This document shows positions 1-8,010 of a DNA stretch of 64,000 bases, one piece after another. The notes under the pieces are model-generated. The model had not been told where the DNA came from. It saw only the letters and a program-made list of their open reading frames with translations, and did no database searches. Source of the DNA: Burkholderiales bacterium (GTDB lineage Bacteria > Pseudomonadota > Gammaproteobacteria > Burkholderiales > Burkholderiaceae_C); assembly GCA_016000265.1 (NCBI GenBank), contig JAECRL010000003.1, positions 186,001 through 250,000 on the forward strand, read 5' to 3'. A program made the position numbers and the translations under genes. Position 1 is the stretch's first letter. The number at the start of each line of letters is the position of its first letter.

Positions 1-405
1 CAGGTGGTGTCGGGCTGGTCCATGGGCGGCGGTGGCACGCTGGAGGCCGCGGCCTCCACCCCCGGCCTGAAGGCGGCGGTGGCCTATGCGCCGTGGAACC
101 TGTCGTCCACCAAGTACAAGGCCATCACGGTGCCTTCGGCCATCATCGGCGGCACGGCCGACACCGTCGCCTCGGTGTCGGCCCATTCGCAGCCCTTCTA
201 CAACGCCATCCCGGCCACCACGCGCAAGCTGCTGGGTGTGATCCAGGGCGCCGATCACTTCTTCCCCAACAAGGCGGTGGACCCGGCCAGCTACACGAAC
301 ATCGCCTGGGTCAAGCGCTTTGCCGATGGCAACACCGCTTACGCGCCCTTCCTGGCGGGGCAGGACGCCGCCTGGGCGAGCTTCGTGTCGACCGGCCCGT
401 TCTGA
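1..405 (+). CDS. PETase/cutinase-like alpha/beta hydrolase (3' part)
   Basis: The C-terminal 134 residues of a secreted-type polyester or ester hydrolase; the 5' part lies outside the window. The nucleophile elbow reads GWSMGGGG, with Trp before the catalytic Ser as in Ideonella PETase (thermophilic cutinases usually have His there). APW follows at the position of the PETase aromatic-clamp Trp. The catalytic Asp is probably in GGTADTVASV and the His in GADHFFPN, both close to the cutinase/LCC pattern. The visible part contains no cysteine, so the C-terminal disulfide shared by cutinases and PETases, and the second PETase-specific disulfide, are absent. The protein ends in VSTGPF just after the last family helix. 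The next gene starts 20 bases downstream and looks like a lipase foldase. The fold and triad are well supported; polyester activity is inference. Confidence 0.82.
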   Translation, partial: QVVSGWSMGGGGTLEAAASTPGLKAAVAYAPWNLSSTKYKAITVPSAIIGGTADTVASVSAHSQPFYNAIPATTRKLLGVIQGADHFFPNKAVDPASYTNIAWVKRFADGNTAYAPFLAGQDAAWASFVSTGPF

Positions 406-425
406 GGCCGAAACGGGCTGGAGTC

Positions 426-1130
426 GTGCGTCGCGGCCACGTTGCGCTCGCCATCGCCGCCTTGGTGCTGGCGGCTGGCGTCGGGGGGTGGATGCAGGGT
501 CGGCCGTCGGCTGGGCTCAGCCCGGCCGAGGCACCGGTTGCCAGCAGCGCCTCGGGCCTGTCGGCGGCCATGCGCGCCTTGCCTGGGCTGGGGGGCAGCC
601 CGTCGGGCCCGAACCCCTGGGCCACCGTGGCCAGCGCGCCGCCCACCTCTCCCCTGGACCACGTCGCCCCACCCGTGTTCAAAGCCCACGCCCGAGGCGG
701 CCTGCTGGTGGACCCGCAGGCCGGGGTCGACATGGAGCGCTTGAACGCCCTGTACGAGCGCGACCAGGCCTTGCAGAAAATCGCCGAGGCCACCCAGGGC
801 CTGCCGCCCCAGGCGCAGCGCGAGGCCCGTGAACTCTACGAGCAGCACGCGCAGTACAGCCGCGCGTTGAGCCACGCCCTGGGGCCACCGTCGGAGTCCC
901 CCACGCTGGACGAGGCCCGCCAGCAACTCAAGGTGCTCAGGGACCTGCGCGCCCAGTACTTCGGCGAGCGAGCCGAGGCGCTGTTCGGCCCGGAGGAGGC
1001 CTTGCAGCAGCGGCTGCTGGACGACGCCGCCGAGGCGATGCGCACGCAAAAGCTGAGCCTGGAGGAGGCCGTGGGTCAGGCCCAGGCCAAGATGAGCCAG
1101 GAGATGGCGAACACGGCGCCCCGACGTTGA
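426..1130 (+). CDS. small lipase-chaperone-like (Lif-type) membrane-anchored protein
   Basis: A 234-residue protein with a GTG start. Residues 7-22 form one hydrophobic segment (signal anchor) after an RR start, then a Pro/Ala/Ser-rich linker runs to about residue 75. From about residue 95 to the end it is predicted helical and highly charged. The piece LRAQYFGERAEALFGPEE resembles the C-terminal repeat of lipase secretion chaperones, which are inner-membrane-anchored foldases of secreted lipases. Family members are usually about 300-350 residues; this one is shorter and I do not see the RxxFDY motif. It follows the PETase-like hydrolase by 20 bases in the same direction, so a foldase role for that enzyme is an attractive inference. 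No strong ribosome site precedes the GTG, so the start is uncertain. Confidence 0.6.
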   Translation: MRRGHVALAIAALVLAAGVGGWMQGRPSAGLSPAEAPVASSASGLSAAMRALPGLGGSPSGPNPWATVASAPPTSPLDHVAPPVFKAHARGGLLVDPQAGVDMERLNALYERDQALQKIAEATQGLPPQAQREARELYEQHAQYSRALSHALGPPSESPTLDEARQQLKVLRDLRAQYFGERAEALFGPEEALQQRLLDDAAEAMRTQKLSLEEAVGQAQAKMSQEMANTAPRR

Positions 1131-1155
1131 CCGGGCGGGGCATGGCGCGAGGCGA

Positions 1156-1737
1156 TCACGCCAGGCGCGCCGCCAGCATGGCCTTGACCTCGGGCCATTC
1201 CGACGAGGTGATGCCGTGGATCACCGAGTTGCGCACGAAGCCGTCGCGCATGACCATGTGATGGCGCAAGGTGCCTTCCTCGCGCGCCCCGATGCGCCGG
1301 ATGGCGTTGCGCGAGCGGTGGTTGCGCTCGTCGGTCAGCAGCTCCACGCGATGGCAGCCCCACACCTCGAAGGCGTGCTGCAGCATCAACTGCTTGGCCT
1401 CGGTGTTGATGTGCGTGCGCTGCCACGAGGCCGCGATGAAGGTGAAGCCGATCTCCACGCGTCGGTGGGCCGCCTCGATGCAGCGAAAGCGGGTGCTGCC
1501 CACGACCCGCGACGAGGCCACATCGAGGGTGGCGAAGGCGAGCTCCTGGCCTTGCGCCTGCGCCGCGTCCGCGTTGAGCAGGAACTGGGGCAGGTCGCGT
1601 GGGTGGGGGACGAAGGTCAGCGGGATCTCCCACAGCGCCCCGTCGTGGATGGCTTCGGCCAGACCGGGGAGGTGGTGCGCGGCAACGGGCTCCAGGCGCA
1701 CGCGCCGCCCCGTCAGCGTGACTTTGTCGATGTTCAT
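1156..1737 (-). CDS. GNAT-family N-acetyltransferase (RimJ/RimL-like)
   Basis: A 193-residue protein, the normal length of the Acetyltransf_3 group. It opens with a beta strand (VTLTGRRVRLEPVAAHHLP) typical of RimJ/RimL relatives. Other family features are EIGFTFIAASWQRTHINTEAK, followed by HAFEVWGCHRVELLTDERN and NAIRRIGAREEGTLR, the acetyl-CoA binding and C-terminal strands of GNAT enzymes. The ATG at 1737 matches the family start; in-frame codons further upstream extend into sequence without family character. It is convergent with the chaperone-like gene (25-base gap) and divergent from flhB. The acceptor substrate cannot be told from sequence. Confidence 0.85.
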   Translation of the reverse strand: MNIDKVTLTGRRVRLEPVAAHHLPGLAEAIHDGALWEIPLTFVPHPRDLPQFLLNADAAQAQGQELAFATLDVASSRVVGSTRFRCIEAAHRRVEIGFTFIAASWQRTHINTEAKQLMLQHAFEVWGCHRVELLTDERNHRSRNAIRRIGAREEGTLRHHMVMRDGFVRNSVIHGITSSEWPEVKAMLAARLA

Positions 1738-1885
1738 GCCGCGCTTCCCGAGTGGGGGTGGGGCGCGCGAACGCGGATGACTGGGAACATGGCGAGACCC
1801 TGGTTGATTTTGTGGCCTCGATTGTGCGGTTGTTCGCCATCCGAAAAGCACGCTGAACAAGCCCCCGCTGTCCCCCTTTATCCAC

Positions 1886-1916
1886 CCAAGGGCTCAGCCG
1901 GTGGCGGCCAACAATC
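1886..1916 (+). promoter_or_regulatory. putative flagellar promoter of flhB (shared with flhA)
   Basis: This 31-base element aligns without gaps to the one upstream of flhA at 3176-3206, with about three quarters identity and a perfectly shared GGCCAACAATC at its 3' end. It ends 35 bases before the flhB ATG. GCCAACAA is a weak match to a sigma-28 -10 box (GCCGATAA); the -35 part (CAAGGGCT) is weak. The conservation is seen directly; promoter function is inferred. Confidence 0.4.
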
Positions 1917-1950
1917 GAGCCCAGCCCCCTGACCGCCTCCCGCCACCACC

Positions 1951-3114
1951 ATGTCCGACGACGCACAAGACAAGCAGTTACCCGCCACAGGCCGGAAGCT
2001 GGAGAAAGCCCGCGAGGACGGGCAGGTCGTGCGCTCCAAGGACCTGGGGCACTTCCTGGTGCTGCTGGCGGCCACGGGCGCCGTCATCGGCTTCACGCCC
2101 GTGTGGATGGACAAGTTGCAGCGGCTGCTGTCGGCCGGCCTGCGCTTCGACGCTCGCACCGTGGCCAACCCCGACATGATGGCGCAGCGGCTGTCGGAGT
2201 GGGCCATGGAAGCCTTGTTCATCGTGGTGCCCCTGGGCTTGGGCGTGGCCCTGGCCTCGGTCGCCGCGGGGGTGCTGGCCGGTGGCTGGGTGATGTCTTT
2301 CAAGGTCATCGTGCCCAACTTCGGCAAGCTCAACCCGGTCACGGGGTTCGCCAACCTCTTTTCCAAGCAGCAACTGGTCGACGCCCTCAAGGCCTCGGCC
2401 ATGGCCCTGGTGATGGGGGCCGTCGGGGTGATGGTGCTGACCAAGGTCTGGCCCAACATGGTGGACCTGCTTGCCAAACCGCTGCCGGCGGCCATCCACG
2501 AGCTGGGCGTCACGCTGGGTGACGTGCTCGGCACGATGTTGCTGGTGCTGGCTGCTTTTGCCTTGCTGGATTGGCCGCTGCAGAAGTTCCTCTTTGCCGA
2601 GCGCATGAAGATGAGCCACCAGGAGGTCAAGGAAGAATTCAAGCAGCAAGAAGGCAACCAGGAGGTCAAGGCGCGCATGAAGCAGCTGGGCCGCGAGCGC
2701 ACCCGCAAGCGCATGCTGGCGGCCGTGCCCACCGCCGACCTGGTCGTCATGAACCCGACCCACTACGCCGTGGCCCTCAAGTACGACGAAGGCAGCATGG
2801 GCGCCCCCCGCGTGGTGGCCAAGGGCCTGGACCTGCTGGCCTTCAAGATCCGCGACATCGCCACCGAGAACCGGGTGCCGGTGCTGGAAGCGCCGCCCCT
2901 GGCCCGTGCCCTGTACGCCCACACCGAGCTGGATCAGGAGGTGCCCGTGGCCCTCTACAGCGCCGTGGCCCAGGTGCTGGCTTACGTCTACCAGCTCAAG
3001 CAGGCGCTGGTGGGGCAGGGCACCATGCCGGGCAACCTGCCCGACCTGGATGTGCCCGACGAGATGGACCCGTTGCGCTCGGCTGCGGCGCGCGAGCGGG
3101 TCAGGGAAACCTGA
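1951..3114 (+). CDS. flhB: flagellar export apparatus protein FlhB
   Basis: A 387-residue substrate-specificity switch of the flagellar type III export gate in the inner membrane. The N terminus has the hydrophilic family opening (TGRKLEKAREDGQVVRSKDL), then four membrane segments between about residues 30 and 210. The cytoplasmic domain carries the autocleavage site NPTH at residues 268-271 in VVMNPTHYAVALKY, where the protein cuts itself between Asn and Pro. The length is normal. It is the first gene of a flagellar run that continues with flhA 124 bases downstream. A promoter-like element lies just upstream. Confidence 0.97.
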   Translation: MSDDAQDKQLPATGRKLEKAREDGQVVRSKDLGHFLVLLAATGAVIGFTPVWMDKLQRLLSAGLRFDARTVANPDMMAQRLSEWAMEALFIVVPLGLGVALASVAAGVLAGGWVMSFKVIVPNFGKLNPVTGFANLFSKQQLVDALKASAMALVMGAVGVMVLTKVWPNMVDLLAKPLPAAIHELGVTLGDVLGTMLLVLAAFALLDWPLQKFLFAERMKMSHQEVKEEFKQQEGNQEVKARMKQLGRERTRKRMLAAVPTADLVVMNPTHYAVALKYDEGSMGAPRVVAKGLDLLAFKIRDIATENRVPVLEAPPLARALYAHTELDQEVPVALYSAVAQVLAYVYQLKQALVGQGTMPGNLPDLDVPDEMDPLRSAAARERVRET

Positions 3115-3175
3115 TACGGCCTTTCACCCGGCGAAAGCCGTCGGGAATAGCCGCGTGGCGGGGGCGTTTATCTCG

Positions 3176-3206
3176 CTAAAGGTTTCGCTGGTGCCGGCCA
3201 ACAATC
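3176..3206 (+). promoter_or_regulatory. putative sigma-28-like promoter of flhA
   Basis: The -35-like box TAAAGGTT (3177-3184) matches the sigma-28 consensus TAAAGTTT at seven of eight positions and is identical to the -35 box of the chemoreceptor promoter at 10220. Twelve bases later comes GCCAACAA (3197-3204), a partial match to GCCGATAA. The element ends 33 bases before the flhA ATG and is near-identical to one upstream of flhB. No mapped start supports it. Confidence 0.45.
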
Positions 3207-3238
3207 CCTGAAACACCCTCAGAGGATTGGACACCCCC

Positions 3239-5344
3239 ATGAACCCCTGGCTGCAGAAACTCCAGGCCATGACCGGCGGAGACGCCAAGCGCTTCCAGAT
3301 GATGGCCGCGCCCATCGTCGTGGTGTGCGTGCTGGCGCTGATGGTGCTGCCCCTGCCACCGCTGGTGCTGGACCTCTTCTTCACCTTCAACATCGCCATG
3401 TCTCTGATGGTGATGATGGTGGCGGCCACCATGTTGCGCCCGCTGGACTTCGCCGCCTTCCCCGCCGTCTTGCTGCTGACCACCTTGCTGCGCCTGTCGC
3501 TGAACGTGGCCTCGACCCGGGTGGTGCTGCTGGAGGGCCACACCGGCACGGGCGCCGCCGGCCAGGTGATCGAGTCCTTCGGCCACTTCCTGATCGGTGG
3601 CAACTTCGCCGTCGGCCTGATCGTGTTCGCCATCCTGGTGATCATCAACTTCATCGTGATCACCAAGGGCTCGGAGCGCATCGCCGAAGTCAGCGCGCGC
3701 TTCACCCTGGACGCCATGCCCGGCAAGCAGATGGCCATCGACGCCGACCTGAGCGCGGGCCTGATCGAGGAGGCCGAGGCCAAGAAGCGCCGCCGCGAGG
3801 TGGGCGAAGAAGCCGAGTTCCACGGCTCCATGGACGGTGCCTCCAAGTTCGTGCGTGGCGACGCCGTGGCCGGCATCCTGATCCTGTTCATCAACATCAT
3901 CGGCGGCTTCATCATCGGCGTGGTGCAGCACGGCCTGTCGCCCGGCGAGGCCGCCAGCTCCTACATCCTGCTGGCCGTGGGCGACGCCCTGGTGGCCCAG
4001 ATCCCGGCGCTGCTGATCTCGGTGGCCGCCGCCATGGTCGTCTCCCGCGTCGGCAAGGACCAGGACATCGGGCAGCAGATCATCGGCCAGATGTTCGAGA
4101 ACCCCAAGGTCATGGGCGTGGCCGCGGGCATCGTGGGCATGCTGGGCGTGATCCCGGGCATGCCGGCCCTGGTCTTCCTGCCCGTGGCCGGTGGCCTGGG
4201 CTGGTACGCCTGGAAGGTCAGCCAGCAGCAGGCCGCGGCCGCCAAGGCCCCGCCGGCGCCCGAGAAACCCACCCAGGCCGCCAACCCCAACGGCGAAGCC
4301 AGCTGGGAAGACCTGCAGCCCGTCGACACCCTGGGCCTGGAAGTGGGCTACCGCCTGATCCAGCTGGTCGACAAGGAGCGCGGGGGTGACCTGCTCAACC
4401 GCATCAAGGGCGTTCGCCGCAAGTTCGCGCAAGAAGTCGGCTTCTTGCCGCCATCTGTGCACATCAAGGACAACCTGGAGCTCAAGCCCAGCTTCTACCG
4501 CATCACCCTGCGCGGTGCGGTGGTGGGCGAGGGCGAGGTTTTCCCGAACATGCTCATGGCCATCAACCCCGGCCACGTGACCAACCCCATCGCTGGCACC
4601 CAGGCCGTGGACCCCGCTTTCGGCCTGCCCGCCGTGTGGGTGGAAGAACGCCAGCGGGATGCGGCGCAAATGGCCGGGTACACGGTCGTTGATCCCTCGA
4701 CCGTGGTGGCCACCCATCTTTCACACTTGATGCAACTCCATGCAGCCAAGTTGCTGGGCCGGGTCGAGACCCAGCAACTGGTGGAGCATGTGAAGAAGCT
4801 GGCTCCCCAACTCATCGAAGACGTCATCCCCAAAATGGTCGGCATCGCCATCCTGCAGAAAGTGCTTCAGCTGCTCCTCGAAGAGGGCGTGCACATCCGC
4901 GACATGCGCTCGATCATCGAGACGGTGGCCGAGCACGCCGCCGGTCAGCCCCAGGTCGTCAACGACCCCACCGAGCTGGCTCGCCGCATCCGCGTGGGCC
5001 TGGCCCCGGCGATCGTTCAGCAGATCTACGGCCCCGTCAAGGAGCTGGATGTCATCGCCATCGAGCCCGACCTGGAGCGCCTGCTGACCCAGGCCCTGAC
5101 CTCGGCCAACGGCCCGATGCTGGACCCCGGCGTCGCCGACCACCTGACCCGTCAGGCGGCCGAAGCCACCCAGCGCCAGGAAAACATGGGCCAGCCGGCC
5201 TGCCTGCTGGTGCCCGACGTGATCCGTCCGTCGGTTGCCCGCCTGCTCAAGCGCGCCGCACCCCGTCTCAAGGTGCTGGGACACAGCGAGATCCCTGAGA
5301 CCCACTCGATTCGCATCGGTACCCTGATCGGAGGCCACGCATGA
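3239..5344 (+). CDS. flhA: flagellar export apparatus protein FlhA
   Basis: A 701-residue inner-membrane ring component of the flagellar type III secretion gate. The N-terminal half holds about eight membrane helices. The conserved FHIPEP-type loop region is visible as VSARFTLDAMPGKQMAIDADLSAG around residues 150-170 (given here as a span; the key part is DAMPGKQMAID). After a Pro/Ala linker near residue 340, the cytoplasmic substrate-docking domain runs to the end. The ATG at 3239 is preferred over the in-frame TTG at 3227 because AGAGG at 3221 sits directly against the TTG. Its stop overlaps the flhF start (ATGA). Confidence 0.97.
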   Translation: MNPWLQKLQAMTGGDAKRFQMMAAPIVVVCVLALMVLPLPPLVLDLFFTFNIAMSLMVMMVAATMLRPLDFAAFPAVLLLTTLLRLSLNVASTRVVLLEGHTGTGAAGQVIESFGHFLIGGNFAVGLIVFAILVIINFIVITKGSERIAEVSARFTLDAMPGKQMAIDADLSAGLIEEAEAKKRRREVGEEAEFHGSMDGASKFVRGDAVAGILILFINIIGGFIIGVVQHGLSPGEAASSYILLAVGDALVAQIPALLISVAAAMVVSRVGKDQDIGQQIIGQMFENPKVMGVAAGIVGMLGVIPGMPALVFLPVAGGLGWYAWKVSQQQAAAAKAPPAPEKPTQAANPNGEASWEDLQPVDTLGLEVGYRLIQLVDKERGGDLLNRIKGVRRKFAQEVGFLPPSVHIKDNLELKPSFYRITLRGAVVGEGEVFPNMLMAINPGHVTNPIAGTQAVDPAFGLPAVWVEERQRDAAQMAGYTVVDPSTVVATHLSHLMQLHAAKLLGRVETQQLVEHVKKLAPQLIEDVIPKMVGIAILQKVLQLLLEEGVHIRDMRSIIETVAEHAAGQPQVVNDPTELARRIRVGLAPAIVQQIYGPVKELDVIAIEPDLERLLTQALTSANGPMLDPGVADHLTRQAAEATQRQENMGQPACLLVPDVIRPSVARLLKRAAPRLKVLGHSEIPETHSIRIGTLIGGHA

Positions 5345-7104
5345 ACGTCAAACGCTTCATTGGACGCAACAGCCGCGAGGCCATGCAAAAGGTCAAGGCG
5401 GCTTTCGGGGACGAGGCCATCGTCCTGTCCACCAAGCCCGCAGCCGAAGGCGGTATCGAGATCCTGGCCATGGCCGCCGACGGCATGGCGATGGTCGAGT
5501 CCATGTCCAGCAGCCGCGCCCCCGCCGCCGAGCCCCGCCTGGCTCGCGAGGCCCAGGGCCAAGAGCCCCCATCAGCGACCCAGCCAGACGCCCCGCGCGC
5601 CGCCGCCAAGGGCGCCCGCCAGTCGGTGGCCGACCTCGCGCACACGGTCCAGGAAGACGTCAAGCAGCTCGCCATGAGCACGCTGTCCTTCCAGGACTAC
5701 GTGCGTGAGCGCATGCTCAAGCGCCGCCAGGCCGCCATCCAGGCCCGCACCGAGCCGGCCCTGGCCGCGCCCGAAGCGCAGCTGACCCAGCGTTTTGCCG
5801 AACCCAAGCGAGCCGCCCCCATCAGCGCCGCGGTCGACCTCGCCGGTGCGGAGCCGATGCGGGCCGAGCCGATGCGAACCGAAGCGCCCGCCCGCCGCGC
5901 CGCCGAAGCACCGCAGGCCCCCCTGGGCACCAGCCAGGCCGAGACCCTGGTGCGCAACCCGCCTGCCAGCGCCAGCCGCCCAGCCCGCAGCCCGGCCCAC
6001 AGCCCGGCTGAAGAACTGACCCTCGACCGCCTGGTCGCCCGCCAGGACGCCCCGCGCGGCGCCAAGCCCACGGCCCAGGCCAGCCCGCCCGCCAAGCCCG
6101 TCGCCTCCGACGCCGCCACCCTGGAAGCCCTGCGCGTCGCCCAGGAAGCCAACGCCGTCATGCTCGGTGAGTTGCGCGCCATGCGCGCCATGGTGACCGA
6201 GCGCTTCGAGACCATGGCCTTCCTCGACAAGCTGGGGCGCACCCCCGCCCAAGCCAACCTGGCCCAGCGCCTGCTGGACGGCGGCTTCTCCACCGTGCTC
6301 ATCCGCAAGCTGCTCGACGCCATGCCCGCCGAAGTCAACAGCGGCCAGCACGACGAGCTGGAGTGGGCCACCCAGGTGCTGCAGCGCAACCTCAACACCG
6401 CCGACACCGAGCGCGCCATCGAAGACCAGGGCGGCATCTTCGCCCTGGTGGGCTCCACCGGCGTGGGCAAGACCACGTCCACCGCCAAGCTGGCCGCCAC
6501 CTTCGCCGCCAAGCACGGCGCGCAGAACCTGGGCCTCATCACCCTGGACGCCTACCGCGTTGGCGCCCACGAACAGCTGCGCGCTTACGGCCGCATCCTG
6601 GGCGTGCCCGTGCACATGGCCCACGACCGCGCCGCCCTGGAGGACCTGCTGGAGCTGCTGTCGGGCAAAAAACTCATCCTGATCGACACCGCCGGCATGG
6701 CCCAGCGCGACAGCCGCACCAAGGACCTGCTGGACATGCTCTCGCACCCCAGCATCAAGAAGCTGCTGGTCATCAACGCCTCGGCCCAGGGCGACGCCAT
6801 CGAAGACGTCATGCACGCCTACCAGGCCCACCACTGCAGCGGCGTGGTCCTCTCCAAGCTGGACGAAGCCGTCAAGCTCGGCCCGGCCCTGGATGCGTTA
6901 ATTCGTCACAAGCTCAAGGTGCTCGGCGTGGCCAACGGCCAACGCGTGCCCGAAGATTGGCATCGCCTGTCCTCGCAGGCCCTGATCCACCGCGCGCTGC
7001 GGGCCAGCCTGAACCCGGCTTACCGACTCGACCCCAACGAAGTCAGCCTGATCATGGCCACCCCGTCGATGCCCGAGGTGCTGTCGGCCTCGCGTGGCCT
7101 CTGA
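5341..7104 (+). CDS. flhF: flagellar placement SRP-type GTPase FlhF
   Basis: A 587-residue GTPase that sets flagellar position and number at the pole. It starts with the family N terminus (MNVKRFIGRNSREAMQKV). A long Ala/Pro/Arg-rich linker (about residues 60-260) follows, then the NG domain. The P-loop GSTGVGKTT begins at residue 371, LDAYRVGAHEQL is the G2-like region, and DTAGMAQRD is the G3 switch region. Family members are often 400-500 residues; the extra length is in the low-complexity linker. ATGA overlap with flhA implies translational coupling. A degenerate FlhG-like gene follows, so the usual GTPase/activator pair is kept in order. Confidence 0.96.
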   Translation: MNVKRFIGRNSREAMQKVKAAFGDEAIVLSTKPAAEGGIEILAMAADGMAMVESMSSSRAPAAEPRLAREAQGQEPPSATQPDAPRAAAKGARQSVADLAHTVQEDVKQLAMSTLSFQDYVRERMLKRRQAAIQARTEPALAAPEAQLTQRFAEPKRAAPISAAVDLAGAEPMRAEPMRTEAPARRAAEAPQAPLGTSQAETLVRNPPASASRPARSPAHSPAEELTLDRLVARQDAPRGAKPTAQASPPAKPVASDAATLEALRVAQEANAVMLGELRAMRAMVTERFETMAFLDKLGRTPAQANLAQRLLDGGFSTVLIRKLLDAMPAEVNSGQHDELEWATQVLQRNLNTADTERAIEDQGGIFALVGSTGVGKTTSTAKLAATFAAKHGAQNLGLITLDAYRVGAHEQLRAYGRILGVPVHMAHDRAALEDLLELLSGKKLILIDTAGMAQRDSRTKDLLDMLSHPSIKKLLVINASAQGDAIEDVMHAYQAHHCSGVVLSKLDEAVKLGPALDALIRHKLKVLGVANGQRVPEDWHRLSSQALIHRALRASLNPAYRLDPNEVSLIMATPSMPEVLSASRGL

Positions 7105-7135
7105 ACGATTGCACAACCGAGAACCGAGCCCAGAC

Positions 7136-7990
7136 ATGGTCCGAACCGTGCGCCCCTCGTTCAACGCCCCCCCCGCGCGCCCCGCTCAGGGGGCCATCCA
7201 CCCCGTCGACCAGGCGCAGGGCCTGCGGCAGATGTTCGCCGCCCGCGTGCTGCGCTTCATCCCCGTCGTGGCCAACACCCGCTCGGCCGCGGGTGGCCTG
7301 GTGCTCGAGCGCCTGTGCGCGGCCTACGCCGCCTTCAGCCTCAACACCCTGGTGGTGGACGCCAGCGAGCTGGCCCGCCCGCCCAGCGAGCTCGCCGAAT
7401 TCGACCCCTCCGAAGGCGTCGAGCGCCTGTCCGATCAGGTCAGCTACATGGCCGCCCGCGGCCTGCCCCTGAAGTTCGCCGACGCCCGCGGCTCCTGCTC
7501 GACCCTGCTCGACGCCCTGGCCGACGCCTCGCCCCGCAGCGACGTCATCCTCGTGCACGCCTCGGCCAGCGAACTCGTGCGCATCTTCAGCGACCGCGGC
7601 CGCACCCACAACCTGCGGCCCCTCGTTTTCACCAACGACATGGCCGAAGGACTGACCGATGCTTACGCTGCGGTCAAGGTGCTCAGCCAGCGCGGCGGCT
7701 GGATGGCCTACGACCTGCTGATGTGTGCCCCGCGCCGCAGCGAGCAGGCCGAGGAAGTCATCGCCCGCCTGAGCCAGTGCGCCGACCAGTTCCTCGGGGT
7801 GGCCCAGCGCAGCGCCTTGCGACTCGACCCCTTCGAGCCCGCCTCACTCGACCCGGAGCCTCGCTTCATGGAAATGGCCGCCGGCCTGCTGCATTGCGCC
7901 TTGCCCCACACCCTGGGTGACACGGCCTTCGACCACCTCCTGTCGCCCGGTGCAGCCCTGCCTGCCCGCGTGTCAGCTGCCCTCAATTGA
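7136..7990 (+). CDS. degenerate FlhG/FleN (MinD-like) protein without P-loop
   Basis: A 284-residue protein sitting between flhF and fliA, where flhG (MinD-type ATPase and FlhF activator) normally lies. The family opening AQGLRQMFA is present; FlhG orthologues usually continue into a KGGVGKT deviant Walker A. Here the matching stretch is FIPVVANTRSAAGGLVLERL, with no Lys-containing P-loop. The later strand LNTLVVDAS keeps the DAD-like position in weakened form. ATP binding is therefore unlikely. It may retain the FlhF-stimulating or FliA-related role of the family without ATP control; that is inference. ATG 7136 is used; an in-frame GTG at 7094 overlapping the end of flhF is possible. Confidence 0.7.
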   Translation: MVRTVRPSFNAPPARPAQGAIHPVDQAQGLRQMFAARVLRFIPVVANTRSAAGGLVLERLCAAYAAFSLNTLVVDASELARPPSELAEFDPSEGVERLSDQVSYMAARGLPLKFADARGSCSTLLDALADASPRSDVILVHASASELVRIFSDRGRTHNLRPLVFTNDMAEGLTDAYAAVKVLSQRGGWMAYDLLMCAPRRSEQAEEVIARLSQCADQFLGVAQRSALRLDPFEPASLDPEPRFMEMAAGLLHCALPHTLGDTAFDHLLSPGAALPARVSAALN

Positions 7991-8010
7991 CGATGCTCAC
8001 GGAGCCCCGC

